Below, piece by piece: positions 49,855-60,400 of a stretch of 64,000 bases of DNA. The notes beneath the pieces were generated by a model. The model had not been told where the DNA came from. It saw nothing but the letters and a program-made list of their open reading frames with translations, and made no database searches. A program made the position numbers and the translations under genes. The DNA lies in the NCBI GenBank assembly GCA_020161265.1, contig JAIUOC010000009.1, positions 310,001 through 374,000 of the forward strand. The letters run 5' to 3'. Source of the DNA: Chloroflexota bacterium (GTDB lineage: Bacteria > Chloroflexota > Chloroflexia > Chloroflexales > Herpetosiphonaceae). Position 1 is the stretch's first letter. The number at the start of each line of letters is the position of its first letter.

Positions 49855-52713
49855 TCAAGCTAACACGGTTTGAAGGAAGCGGCCAGTCCATGAAGCTTGA
49901 TTCATAGCGACTACTTCCGGCGTACCAGCCACTACCAGCCGGCCACCAGTGTCCCCACCTTCCGGCCCTAAATCGATCACCCAATCGGCGGTCTTGATCA
50001 GGTCGAGATGATGTTCGATCACCACAACGCTGTTTCCTGTATCAACCAATCGTTGCAATATCGCAATTAACCGTTCGACATCCGTCCAATATAATCCGGT
50101 GGTTGGTTCATCAAGGATATACAGGGTTCGGCCTGTTCCTCGACGCGCTAGCTCTGCCGCCAGTTTTACCCGTTGCGCTTCGCCTCCCGAAAGAGTCGCC
50201 GCTGGCTGCCCTAACGTCAAATAGCTTAACCCGACCTCAACCAAGCTCTCTAGTTTTCGCGCCAAAGCCGGTAGCCGTTCAAAAACGCTTAAGGCTTGGC
50301 CTACGGTCATGGCGAGCACATCAGCAATGGTATACCCACGATAGCGAATATCAAGGGTTTCTCGATTATAACGCAACCCGCTGCATGCGTCGCAGGTCAC
50401 TGCTAAATCTGGTAGAAATTGCATGGCAATCGTTACCACACCTTCGCCGCGACATTGTTCGCACCGCCCTCCCTTAAGATTAAAGGAAAATCGACTGGCT
50501 CCATAGCCTCGCGCTTTGGCTTCAGGTGTCCCAGCAAACAATTGACGCAATGCGTCGAAAATACCGGTGTAGGTGGCAGCGTTGGAACGACCTGAGCGCC
50601 CCAGTGGCGTTTGATCAACTGCAATTACTTTTTCAAGTTGATCATAGCCTTCAAGGCTGCGATGTCGGCCCACTGGCAGGCGGCTTCCATGCAGTTCGTT
50701 GGCCAGCCGTGGGTAGAGAATCTCATGAATAAGTGTCGATTTCCCCGAACCTGATACTCCCGTAATCGCAACCAAACACCCCAATGGAATCGCTACATCC
50801 AGATCTTTGAGATTATGCTGTTTGGCTCCACGTAGCATTAGTGTAGCATGGGTTGGCTTTCGCCGTGTTTGAGGCAGGCGTAGCTGCCGTTGCCCAGCCA
50901 AATACTGGCCTGTTTGAGAATTGGGTTGCGCCATCAGTTGTTCAAGCGTGCCGCTGGCCATAATATAGCCACCTTGCACGCCTGCCGTCGGCCCAACTTC
51001 AACCACCCAATCAGCAGCAGCAATGATCGCTGGATCATGCTCGACTACGAAAACTGAATTGCCAAGGTCGCGTAGTTGCAATAATGTCTGTAATAAACGC
51101 TCAGTATCGCGTGGATGCAAGCCAATTGATGGCTCATCCAACACATACAAGACCCCGGATAATCCAGCTCCAATATGCGTGGCCAATTGAATCCGTTGAG
51201 CCTCGCCGCCCGATAGGCTCTCAGCAGTTCGCGCTAAACTCAAATAGTCTAGGCCAACTTCGCGCAAGAACTGTAAACGCAAGCCCATTTCACGCACAAT
51301 CGGCGCTGCAATCTGTTGATCACGCTCGCGCCGCAATTTGTTTGGTAGTTCACTAACCCAAGCAAAACTAGCCTCAATCGACATTGCTGTGACTTGATCA
51401 ATTGCTAGCCCCTGTAGTGTAACTGCCCGCGCCTCTGGTCGCAAGCGCGAACCTTCACAGGCTGAGCAAACGGTACCTTGACGATAAATGCTGAGGCTTT
51501 CGCGCTCTTGTTCGCTTGCTTGTTGCCAATGTTGACGCAACCAACCGATCAAACCTGACCAGTTGGCAAGTTGTTGGCGGAGCTTTTTGCTTAAATGCAG
51601 TTGATCGTCGCTTGGAATTGTGCCTTCTAGCCATAAATCTAACGCCCAGCTAGCCATTGTGTCAACAGGCTGTTCGAGATCGTTGCCCAAAGCTTCGGCT
51701 AAACCTTGGATGGTTTCTTCCCAATATTGTTGGTAGGTCGTGGTGCTGGCGCGAAGTGGATTCGAAAGCAGTTCGCCAAGGGTTTGCGCTGCCTGAGATT
51801 GTAACAGGTTCCGGTCAAAATCATCAACTGTGCCTAATCCATCGCAAATAGGGCAAGCACCATGTGGGCTATTAAATGAAAAGCTGCGTGGTTCGATCGC
51901 GCCGCTGGCCAATGGCCCATGTTCAGGGCAAGCAGCATGTTCGCTATAACGCAGCTGTTGGCCATCAAGCGGCTGAACCCAGACCATTCCCGCACCAGTT
52001 TTCAAGGCTGTTTCAACCGAATCGCTCACCCGCACCCGATCTGGATGATCATTCAAGCTCACGGCCTCGCTGTGGCGAATAATCAGCCGATCAACCACCA
52101 CATCTATGCTATGGGTTTGACGATGATCCAAATCAATTGGTTCATCAAGATCAACAATTGCTCCATCCACTCGTACCCGCACAAAGCCAGCCCGTCGCGT
52201 TTGCTCAAGCACCGTGGCATGCGAACCAAGTTCTTCGTTGACCAAGGGCGCTAAGATCATCAGGCGTGTGCCATCGGGATAGCCCAAAATCTGATCGACA
52301 ATTTGGCTAGCAGTTTGTTGTTCAATCGCGCGGCCACAAACCGGACAATGCGGCTTGCCAATTCGCGCATACAACAAGCGCAAATGATCATAAATTTCGG
52401 TGATTGTGCCAACGGTCGAGCGCGGCGAACGATTAATCGTTTGTTGGGCGACGGCAATTGCTGGCGCTAAACCACGAATGCTATCCACTTCAGGTCGGGG
52501 CAATTGACCCAAAAATTGGCGGGCATAGCTCGAAAGCGATTCAACATAGCGACGCTGGCCTTCAGCATAAATCGTATCAAAGGCAAGTGTCGATTTGCCA
52601 GCCCCCGATGGGCCGGTGAATACCACCAATTTGCCTTTGGGAATGGCTAAATCAATATTTTTGAGATTATGCTGGCGTGCGCCAACAATCTGAATCGAAT
52701 CAATTTCGGCCAT
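49855..52713 (-). CDS. uvrA: Excinuclease ABC subunit A
   Basis: UvrA is the dimeric damage-recognition ATPase of nucleotide excision repair. From the ATG at 52713 (after AGAGGAAG) it has 952 residues. The first ATPase has GPSGAGKSTLAFDT, the UvrB-binding region, LSGGEAQRIQLATHIG and VLDEPSIGLHPRD. The second has GVSGSGKSTL, the zinc module CEQC with CDAC, LSGGEAQRVKLAAEL and ILDEPTTGLYW. Two departures are visible. The first zinc motif reads CPEH where CPxC is usual (paired with CPIC), and the last Walker B segment has GLY for GLH. It lies 11 bases after a P450 gene. Confidence 0.93.
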   Translation of the reverse strand: MAEIDSIQIVGARQHNLKNIDLAIPKGKLVVFTGPSGAGKSTLAFDTIYAEGQRRYVESLSSYARQFLGQLPRPEVDSIRGLAPAIAVAQQTINRSPRSTVGTITEIYDHLRLLYARIGKPHCPVCGRAIEQQTASQIVDQILGYPDGTRLMILAPLVNEELGSHATVLEQTRRAGFVRVRVDGAIVDLDEPIDLDHRQTHSIDVVVDRLIIRHSEAVSLNDHPDRVRVSDSVETALKTGAGMVWVQPLDGQQLRYSEHAACPEHGPLASGAIEPRSFSFNSPHGACPICDGLGTVDDFDRNLLQSQAAQTLGELLSNPLRASTTTYQQYWEETIQGLAEALGNDLEQPVDTMASWALDLWLEGTIPSDDQLHLSKKLRQQLANWSGLIGWLRQHWQQASEQERESLSIYRQGTVCSACEGSRLRPEARAVTLQGLAIDQVTAMSIEASFAWVSELPNKLRRERDQQIAAPIVREMGLRLQFLREVGLDYLSLARTAESLSGGEAQRIQLATHIGAGLSGVLYVLDEPSIGLHPRDTERLLQTLLQLRDLGNSVFVVEHDPAIIAAADWVVEVGPTAGVQGGYIMASGTLEQLMAQPNSQTGQYLAGQRQLRLPQTRRKPTHATLMLRGAKQHNLKDLDVAIPLGCLVAITGVSGSGKSTLIHEILYPRLANELHGSRLPVGRHRSLEGYDQLEKVIAVDQTPLGRSGRSNAATYTGIFDALRQLFAGTPEAKARGYGASRFSFNLKGGRCEQCRGEGVVTIAMQFLPDLAVTCDACSGLRYNRETLDIRYRGYTIADVLAMTVGQALSVFERLPALARKLESLVEVGLSYLTLGQPAATLSGGEAQRVKLAAELARRGTGRTLYILDEPTTGLYWTDVERLIAILQRLVDTGNSVVVIEHHLDLIKTADWVIDLGPEGGDTGGRLVVAGTPEVVAMNQASWTGRFLQTVLA

Positions 52714-52724
52714 AACCGCTTCCT

Positions 52725-54014
52725 CTAAAAGCGCTGGATTGTGATCAGGCCACCTGAACGCGGCTGATTGGTTGGCAACCACACAGGCCGTAAATCTTGG
52801 TTAGGCACAAGTTGCCATTGATAATTAGCCAGCAATTCGCGTAACACCAAACGCATTTCAATTTGAGCCAACGCCAAACCAATGCAAATCCGTGGCCCGC
52901 CGCCAAAACCAACCAAACTATAGGCTTGTTTGCCTTCGTTCCAAGGCGCTGCAAACCGATCGGGATTGAACTGAGTAGGATTATGCCACAGACTTGGCAT
53001 CTGGTGAGTATAGACTGATGAATACATCGCCAGCCAGCCCTGCGGCACATGATAGCCAGCATATTCAAAAGCTTCAACGACCCCGCGAAAACCACCAGGT
53101 GCTGGCGGATGCAAACGCTCAGCCTCACGCAATACGTGATCGAGCAAACTATGTTGATTAGTACTTAATTCTTGGCGCAAACGTTGCAACATATCAGGGT
53201 GCTGCCCCAATTCGATACAAATCCACGTCAGCAACGAGGCAACAGTATCGTGGCCAGCCCATAGCAACAATAATAACTCGCTGATGAGTTGATCATCAGG
53301 GCGATTTGGCTCAGCTTGGAGCATCAAACTTAAGCTATCCAAGGCATCAGCTGCTAGGTTCAAACGGCGGAGTTCGATCAAATAGCTCAAGGTTTGGCGT
53401 AGCCGCTCGCCAGCTTTTTTCGCCCGAAAATAAGGTGTTGCTGGAATTGGGTAGGGCAACGGGGTAAACAAACCAGCGGTAAACGCCGCAAAATCATGAT
53501 GCAAGGCTGCGGCAATTGGGGCTGGCGTGCGGCCACAAACCACCAGTAATGCCACATCAAATGCTAAGGTTTGCAAGCGTTCCAACAAACAAATCGGTTG
53601 AGCATCAAGCCATGTTTGCAATTGTTGCCGAATCAGGTGTTGAATTTGTGGTTGCAGTTGCTGAAGGGCGGCATGGGCAAAAGCAGGTTTGAGCAAGCTA
53701 CGTTGCTGATCGTGCTGATGACCATCAGTCAATGATAAACCACCACCCATGAGCCGCAACATGGCTCTGCCCCAGCCCGCTCGCCACGAAAAATACTGTG
53801 AACCTTGGCTCAGCATAAAGCGATTGCCTGCTGGCTCCAATAAAACGACACAAGGCCGACCCAAAAGATGGGTCGACCAAATCGGACCATAACGTTGGGC
53901 GCGTGCTTGGGCAAATTGCAATGGGTCAGCGGCCCACTCGCGAATCTCGCCAATCACGGGAGCACCAAACGAACCTGGCGGGCAGCCAGCCTGAGGAGCT
54001 AAACGCCGTTTCAC
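52725..54014 (-). CDS. Cytochrome P450
   Basis: The 429-residue soluble P450 has the three family hallmarks: the I-helix LLWAGHDTVAS, the ExxR motif in REAERLHPPAPG and the heme-binding loop FGGGPRICIGLALAQIEMR with the axial cysteine. A Pro-rich start (GCPPGSFGAPVIGE) resembles bacterial CYP110/CYP120-like enzymes that act on fatty acids or terpenes. No ferredoxin or reductase gene is adjacent. It follows the LPDTG protein gene after 3 bases and precedes uvrA by 11, so all three are probably one transcript despite unrelated roles. Confidence 0.93.
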   Translation of the reverse strand: MKRRLAPQAGCPPGSFGAPVIGEIREWAADPLQFAQARAQRYGPIWSTHLLGRPCVVLLEPAGNRFMLSQGSQYFSWRAGWGRAMLRLMGGGLSLTDGHQHDQQRSLLKPAFAHAALQQLQPQIQHLIRQQLQTWLDAQPICLLERLQTLAFDVALLVVCGRTPAPIAAALHHDFAAFTAGLFTPLPYPIPATPYFRAKKAGERLRQTLSYLIELRRLNLAADALDSLSLMLQAEPNRPDDQLISELLLLLWAGHDTVASLLTWICIELGQHPDMLQRLRQELSTNQHSLLDHVLREAERLHPPAPGGFRGVVEAFEYAGYHVPQGWLAMYSSVYTHQMPSLWHNPTQFNPDRFAAPWNEGKQAYSLVGFGGGPRICIGLALAQIEMRLVLRELLANYQWQLVPNQDLRPVWLPTNQPRSGGLITIQRF

Positions 54015-54017
54015 CTG

Positions 54018-54485
54018 CTAGCGCATCAATTTCAAGCCAAAGCGTCCAGCCAAGCCCAACACCACCAAACTCACACCCAGCCACAACCAAGTATTTGAGC
54101 TTTGGGGAGCACTGGTTACTGGCAAAGCAACAGGCACAGGTTTGACCACCCCAGTATCAGGCAAGGTCACCGGTGGCACTGGCGTAGCAGTCGCCGGAAT
54201 TGGCGTGGCAGTTGGCAAGGCAGTTGCGGTTGGTTCAACGGTTGCCGTTGGTAAAGCAGTTGCGGTTGGCTCAAGAGTTGGCTCAGCCGTTGCACCTGGC
54301 ACTGCTGTTACTGGTGCCCGAGTTGCCGTTGGCAACGGTGTTTCTGTCGGCAGCGGCGTGGGCGTTAACGTTGGGCGGGGTGGTTGAGCCAGGCTACTAG
54401 CAGCCGCAGGCTGGAGCAAGACCAAACTAAGCACTCCTAGCAGGGCGGCAGCAAACAAGCCAGAGAAACGACGAAACATAAGCAA
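54018..54485 (-). CDS. Surface stalk protein with LPDTG motif and C-terminal anchor
   Basis: The 155-residue protein has a signal peptide (residues 1-34, cut near LAQ). A Pro/Thr stalk of TPTPLPTE- and EPTATALPTAT-type repeats (38-106) follows, then LPDTG at 108-112, a linker, a membrane helix (about 133-147) and a basic tail ending in Arg. This is the outline of a sortase-processed wall protein, although the 20-residue gap between LPDTG and the helix is longer than usual. No sortase is in the window. It may simply be a membrane-anchored spacer. It is first in the operon with the P450 and uvrA. Confidence 0.7.
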   Translation of the reverse strand: MLMFRRFSGLFAAALLGVLSLVLLQPAAASSLAQPPRPTLTPTPLPTETPLPTATRAPVTAVPGATAEPTLEPTATALPTATVEPTATALPTATPIPATATPVPPVTLPDTGVVKPVPVALPVTSAPQSSNTWLWLGVSLVVLGLAGRFGLKLMR

Positions 54486-54537
54486 CCTCTCGACAAAACT
54501 GATTCTGCTAAGTTAGGGTTCAGGTGGGTATAAGGCT

Positions 54538-54546
54538 ATTATACCA
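54538..54546 (-). promoter_or_regulatory. Extended -10 promoter of the LPDTG-P450-uvrA operon
   Basis: On the minus strand TGGTATAAT combines the extended TGn element with a perfect -10. No -35 is evident. It lies about 50 bp before the start codon at 54485. Confidence 0.55.
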
Positions 54547-54622
54547 GTTTGAACGCCCAAATTCTGATTAATATTCGGGTGTTTTGCAAAGAGCCTAGCC
54601 TTGGCAAAATCTTGCACTAGGC

Positions 54623-55045
54623 CTAACCACGACTAGGAATAATCACCACAGCAATTTGCACATCATCCGGGTTAATCGCATGGTCACTATACAATTTACG
54701 CGCAGCCTCGCTGGTTGCCGATTGCCAGCAACGTTCTGCCGCCAACACAATTTTGTCGATGCCCTGAATTGCTGAAAAACTGGTAAAGGCTGTAACAGCT
54801 TCGGCTGGCGCAGTGCCCGCAAATGCTGGCGAGGCGATCAGATCAACTTTTTCAACCGCCAATTGGGCATAGGCTTGGGCAATTTCGGCTTCTACATCGG
54901 GGGTGATTTCGCCATGCGGCGCAGTATGGTACACCTTGGTATTCAGCACAAAACCAGGGGTTGTGCCAGCTAAATCGAGAGCAACTAAACCAACTAAGGC
55001 TGGATCAACAGTAGCAGCCTGATCAAGAGCAATCAGAAAATTCAC
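54623..55045 (-). CDS. Unknown small protein
   Basis: I do not recognise this 140-residue cytosolic protein. It begins MNFLIALDQAATVDPALVG and has alternating strands and Ala-rich helices (EAEIAQAYAQLAVEKVD, SEAARKLYSDHAI) ending in a beta strand IAVVIIPSRG. The look is of a compact alpha/beta fold. It stands alone between the stalk operon and a repeat-rich gap. Base composition and codon use match its neighbours. Confidence 0.6.
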   Translation of the reverse strand: MNFLIALDQAATVDPALVGLVALDLAGTTPGFVLNTKVYHTAPHGEITPDVEAEIAQAYAQLAVEKVDLIASPAFAGTAPAEAVTAFTSFSAIQGIDKIVLAAERCWQSATSEAARKLYSDHAINPDDVQIAVVIIPSRG

Positions 55046-55389
55046 AACACGCCTCCATCAGCGATTAATAACACTTGTCACAAGGTATTATAACAATCGT
55101 TGAATGGAGGAGTTAGGGATCAGGGGTCAGTTTTCAGGGTTTAGATCCACAAAGGACACGCAGAGTTTAACCGCGAAGGCCACGAAGAATGCGAAGAAAA
55201 GCTTTTAGCCATAGAGTGCCACAGATGGGATTATTCTGCTACCCCATCTACTTCCTGTTTCGCCACCGCATTTCCTGATCCCCGATCCCCAATCCCTGAC
55301 CCCTACCTCGCTCTGCGCCGCTGCGTTAAATGCTCTCTGTTCTATGCTCTATGCTCTTATTCCCCTCCTCTCCCATCGCTCACTTGGGC
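55046..55389. repeat. Repeat-mosaic intergenic region
   Basis: Noncoding gap with the same repeat set as 11274-11645: GGGATCAGGGGTCAG (about 55118-55132), 9-mers of CACGAAG type (55170-55196), reverse GATCCCC tracts (55276-55304), CTCTGCGCCGCTGCG (about 55311-55325) and CTATGCTC-type repeats (55332-55360). No gene is seen. Confidence 0.6.
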
Positions 55390-56973
55390 TTAGCGTAATT
55401 CGCGCTTGAGAATTTTGCCAGTGGCGCTAATTGGCAGTTGCTCTCGGAATTCGACGAGGCGGGGGTATTTGTAGGCGGCGAATTGTTCACGACACCATGC
55501 CACCACTTCTTCCTCGGTTGCTTCGGCTCCTGGTTTTTTGACGATAAAGGCCTTGACTTCTTCGCCCAGTTTTTCGTCGGGCACACCCAAGACCGCAACC
55601 AACGAAACTGCTGGGTGAGTCATCAGCACTTCTTCAAGCTCACGTGGATAGACGTTGTAGCCACCACGCAAAATCATATCTTTTTTGCGATCAACGATTG
55701 CCAGATAACCCTCTTCGTCGATCACCCCGACATCGCCAGTGTGGAGCCAGCCATCTTGCAACGCGGCAGCGGTGGCATCGGGGCGCTTGTAGTAGCCCTT
55801 CATCACATTATGGCCACGAATCAGAATCTCACCCTTTTCGCCAGCGGGCACAGGTTTGCCAGCATCATCAACGCAGCAAACTTCAACGCCCCAAACTGGT
55901 TGGCCAACCGTCCCAGGCTTTGAGGGCAAATCGATGTGATTGAATGTGGCAATCGGTGAACATTCGGAAAGCCCATAGCCTTCGAGCACCCGCACGCCAA
56001 AGGTTTCTTCAAATTGGCGCATCACTTCGACAGGCATTGGTGCACCGCCAGATGAGGTCAGGCGCAAGTTGGCAGCAATCGGTGTGGGATCGATCTTATT
56101 GGCAGCGATATATTGCAAGAGTGCCCAGAACATGGTTGGCACGCCCGTCCAAAGGTTGACTTTATCGCGCTCCATGACGGCCAAGACAGCGGCTGGCTCG
56201 AAACGGGGCAGCAAGGTCAGGGTTGCGCCAGCAAAAATATTGGCATTCATCTGAGCCGTTTGGCCGGTTGAGTGGAACAATGGCAGGGTAATCAACACCA
56301 CATTTGAGCCATCGAGGCTGTTATCAAGAATTGGCCAGGCCAAATCGCGAGCAACCATAGCGTTGAAAAACATATTGGCGTGGGTTAACTCAGCGCCTTT
56401 GGGTTGGCCAGTTGTGCCCGATGTATAAAAAATTACTGCTGTATCGTCGGCTTTGGTGGCGTGGGTAGTAAAACTTGGGGCTTGATTGTACATCAATTGG
56501 CCCAAGGTTTTAACCCCTTCGATTGGCGATGGAGCCGCCGGATTGGTCGTCAGCATAATCATATGCTCACAGTTTGGCGCTTCATCAAAGCCAGCTTTGC
56601 CCATTTGACCCAGTGGCAACTCGGCAGTGCCTTCAAAACAGAAGAAGGCCTTGGCATCACAATCGCTCAAGTGATAGGCGATTTCGCGCGGCTTCAACAT
56701 AATATTCAAACAGATGATCACTGCGCCAACTTTGAGCGCCGCATAATAAACCATGGGGAAATAGGGCAAGTTGGGGCAGGAAAGCGCTACATGATCACCA
56801 GGTTTGATACCCAACGCAACCATACCATTGGCAATTTGGTTGGTCATGGCATTGAGTTGGGCGTAACTGAAGCGCATATCGTTGAAAATGAGGGCAGTGC
56901 GGTTGGGGCGTTTCCGGGCATGATCTTCGAGCATTGTGGCCAAATTAAGCGTCGTAGCCGTCTGGGGAATCAT
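55390..56973 (-). CDS. Long-chain acyl-CoA ligase (AMP-binding enzyme)
   Basis: The 527-residue enzyme activates a carboxylic acid as an acyl-adenylate and then an acyl-CoA. The ATG at 56973 is preceded by AGGAGGT. Motifs in order are FYTSGTTGQPKGAELTH (phosphate loop), VLEGYGLSECSP (adenine site), GWLHTGDVG, VDRKKDMILRGGYNVYP (hinge) and GKILKREL with the catalytic lysine near the end. All are intact. The specificity is probably for medium- or long-chain fatty acids. With the enoyl-CoA hydratase and the membrane Fe-S oxidoreductase it suggests fatty acid oxidation, though they are not one operon. Confidence 0.92.
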   Translation of the reverse strand: MIPQTATTLNLATMLEDHARKRPNRTALIFNDMRFSYAQLNAMTNQIANGMVALGIKPGDHVALSCPNLPYFPMVYYAALKVGAVIICLNIMLKPREIAYHLSDCDAKAFFCFEGTAELPLGQMGKAGFDEAPNCEHMIMLTTNPAAPSPIEGVKTLGQLMYNQAPSFTTHATKADDTAVIFYTSGTTGQPKGAELTHANMFFNAMVARDLAWPILDNSLDGSNVVLITLPLFHSTGQTAQMNANIFAGATLTLLPRFEPAAVLAVMERDKVNLWTGVPTMFWALLQYIAANKIDPTPIAANLRLTSSGGAPMPVEVMRQFEETFGVRVLEGYGLSECSPIATFNHIDLPSKPGTVGQPVWGVEVCCVDDAGKPVPAGEKGEILIRGHNVMKGYYKRPDATAAALQDGWLHTGDVGVIDEEGYLAIVDRKKDMILRGGYNVYPRELEEVLMTHPAVSLVAVLGVPDEKLGEEVKAFIVKKPGAEATEEEVVAWCREQFAAYKYPRLVEFREQLPISATGKILKRELR

Positions 56974-57032
56974 CAATGAAACCTCCTAAAAAAGCCCAAT
57001 ATAGAAAAAGCTACCACCGCACTGCTCAAACC

Positions 57033-57413
57033 TTAGCTTGCCAGCGCCGCAGCAATTGTTGATTCAATTTCTCGAATATCAAAGGGTTTGGTGAGATACC
57101 GCCAGCAGCCCGCTTGGAGTGCCCGATCACGGTCGTGACTATGGGCACGGGCGCTCACGCCAGCCACCCGCATCTGTTGGCGTTGTGGGTGCTGGGCTAG
57201 CTCTTGCAAAAATTCAAAGCCATCCATCTCTGGCATCATCATGTCAAGCAAAATCAGGCTCGGCAGTTTGCTCTGACCCATGATCCAATTGAGTGCTTCA
57301 CGCCCATTGGTGGTTTCCACAATCTCACAATCGGCGTAATCCTCAAGAATTTCGCGCAAAATATCACGGTTGTATGGATCGTCTTCGACCAGCAAGAAAA
57401 CTGGTGTGTTCAT
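57033..57413 (-). CDS. Single-domain response regulator
   Basis: The 126-residue receiver has the acidic pair in LVEDDPYN, phospho-acceptor Asp57 in LILLDMMMPEMDG, the Ser position in GVSARAH and the Lys in YLTKPFD. No output domain is present. It overlaps the hybrid kinase stop by 4 bp (ATGA), so it is translated with it and is presumably its output partner. Confidence 0.93.
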   Translation of the reverse strand: MNTPVFLLVEDDPYNRDILREILEDYADCEIVETTNGREALNWIMGQSKLPSLILLDMMMPEMDGFEFLQELAQHPQRQQMRVAGVSARAHSHDRDRALQAGCWRYLTKPFDIREIESTIAAALAS

Positions 57414-60400
57414 GGGGTATCCGATTCCTTCAACGGGGCAAACCGTTGGACTTCAGCAACCAGCTTACGCATACTGAGGGTATGTTTGGTCTGAATGGCT
57501 TGCGCAGCTTGGCGCAATTGGCGAATTTCTTCATTGGTTAAGTCACGGGCAGTTACGATGATCACAGGAATATTGCGAGTTTCAGGATTTGCTCGCAGTT
57601 TTTCGAGTAGCTGAAAGCCGTCAACCACTGGCATCATCAGATCAAGCAAAATCAGTTGGGGATAATTGCCCTGTTGAATCAGATCGAGCGCCGCCGCCCC
57701 ATCATATGAGGCTTGGGTAACGTAGCCATGCTCTTGCAGGGTAGCACACAGCAGTTCGGCCATATCATAATCATCATCAACGACCAAGATAAACCCTGTT
57801 TGGCCTTGCGCCCCAATCAGTTGACGAATAATCCGAATCAGAATTTGGCTATCAATTGGCTTGACGACATATGTGGAGACACCAACCCCTGGTAGCTCAT
57901 TGTATACCGAAGCATCGCTTGCGATCAAGACGGGAACTTGCGCTAAATGGTCAATTTCGCGCAACGCCGCCAAGGTTTCCCAGCTCTCGCTATTGGGCAT
58001 GAGCAAATCGAGGGTGATTGCCGCTGGCGAATGTTTGTTGGCCCAAGCCAAGGCACTATGGCGATCGGCGGCTACAATCACTTCAAAACCAGCCGCTTGT
58101 AGTTGTTCTTCCAAGTATTGGGCGGTTTGTTGATCGTTTTCAATCACTAAAATCGAGCGCCGCAAGCCTTGATTGAGGCTCACAAATTGGGTTCCTCGGC
58201 TAACTGGCAACATAATCGTGAAGCTACTGCCTCGATTTTCACCAGCGCTAGTCGCCCAGGTGCGACCACCATGTAATTCAACTAATTGCTGAACGATCGA
58301 TAAACCTAAGCCTGTGCCACCAAAACGCCGCGTCGAGCCACCCTCAACTTGATAAAAACGATCCCACAATTTTACGAGCGCTTCGGCTGGCACACCAACC
58401 CCACTATCGCTGACCTGAATCAAGACATATTGGCCTGCCAACATCGGCGGCACTTCGGTCGCCAACACTTGATCCAGCCAAGCAACTTGGCCATGCTCAT
58501 CGATGCTCAAGGCGGTCGAGGTTAGGGTGATTGTGCCTTGCTCAGGCGTGAATTTAATGGCATTGCTCAGCAAATTGGTCACCGCTTGGCCAATCCGCTC
58601 AGGATCAATCATCAACAAGGGTAGCTGTTCGCCTAGTTGTAAAATCAAGTGTTGCTGTTTCTCGCGGATCATTGGCTGCAAAATTGCCACTTGCTCTTGC
58701 AGCAAGCTATTGATCATGGTGGTTTGGCGTTGCAACTCGATGCGTCCAGCATCAAGCTTGGCAATATCCAGCAGATCGTTGACTAAACTTAGCAAACGCT
58801 GGCCGCCAGTACGAATCCCCTCTATTTTGGTGGTATGCCAAGGCGTAAGCACTTCGGTGCGGCGTTTGAGCAACAATTCGCTATAGCCCAAAATGGCGGT
58901 GAGCGGCGTGCGCAACTCGTGGCTCATATTGGCAACCAGTTCTTCTTTGAGCCGATCAAGCTCCTTGCGAGCGCTCAAATCTCGCGCCACCAACACAATG
59001 CCTTCAATTGAACCATCGGCAGATCGCAGCGGCGAAACGCTAACTTCGTGAATAATTGGCACACCATCGGAGCGCGATAACGAAACTTCAACATCACGCA
59101 CGGTTGTACCAGCCAAAGCCTGCTGAATCGGATGCTCATCAAAGCCCAGCACATTGCCCTTGGCCGTGCGCCAAACCAAATTAGTTGAAAGAAAATCGAA
59201 GTGGCGACCAGCAAAAAACTGCGTGCCCGCCTCGTTGATCCGCGTTTGATGGCCACGGCTATCGTAGGCCACCACAATATCGTCGAGGCTATCGAAGCTC
59301 GTTTGCAGCTCGTTGGCCTGTTGTTTGAGCAAATAAAATAATTGAATATTTTCAAGCCAAGCGGCTAAACGATCAGCAACTTGGCGCACAAACAAGGTTT
59401 GATCATGGTCAAACAGCCGTTCAGGCGAATCCGAGGCTGCCGAAATCAGGCCAACTGCTTCATCCTGAATTTTAATCGGCACAGCGATATACGAATAGAG
59501 CGTGAATGGCGCCAAGTGTTCGCGAACCTCGTTGGTCAAATAGTTGGGGTGACGTTGCTCAACGGGCACATTGAAGAGCTCAACCAAAGGAGCACGCTCG
59601 GTAAAGACTGGCGAATACAAACCATTATCGATGCGAAATTGAACAGTTTGCACCATTTGGTCGATGTAGGCTTGGCGGCTGGGCAACGAATGATACGAGG
59701 CCACCACATCGAGAAATTCCTCGCGAGGCGGGGGCAAACGCAGCGCAATACTACACCAGGTATTCAGCACATTACCAACAGTTTGCGCCACAAAGCTATA
59801 GGCTTCAGCTGGCGTAGGATTATTGACCAAATAATCGCTGATTTCACGCAACACCCGCGACTCGTTGATTCGCACGCCCAAAATACTGTTGATAATTGAA
59901 AGTTGATTGGTATTGAAATTCAATTCATGGTTGCTTTGCAGCAGTTGGCTACCTTTATCTTCAATCTCGTGAATTAAGTGCTGTTGAGTACGCCAGAAGC
60001 GCACCGTCACAATCATCGAAACCACAATCAACGCACAAAGCAAGCCAATTGAGGCCAGTTTAATCCAATTGTAAGTATCAATTTGGTTGCGATAGGCTTC
60101 CGAGCGTTGGCGCAATTCAGTGCGCAAGCTGGTTGTCGTGTTGACCACCGCTTCAATTTGTGGGCGACCCTGCTCAAGCGTCAATTCAGCCAACAGCATT
60201 TCTTGGTTGGCCACCGCATCCAGCACTGGTTGATAGGTATTGAGCAACCACTGATCGACCTGCTCAGCAACTTGGGGCAAGCTCGGGTCGGGCGGGTTGA
60301 CTAAGAGAAATTGCAAACCCTCGGTAACAACTGCCTGTTCTTTTTGAATTTCAGCGTAGAAAATATCTGAGCCTGTGCTGGTATAGCCGCGCAAATTGTT

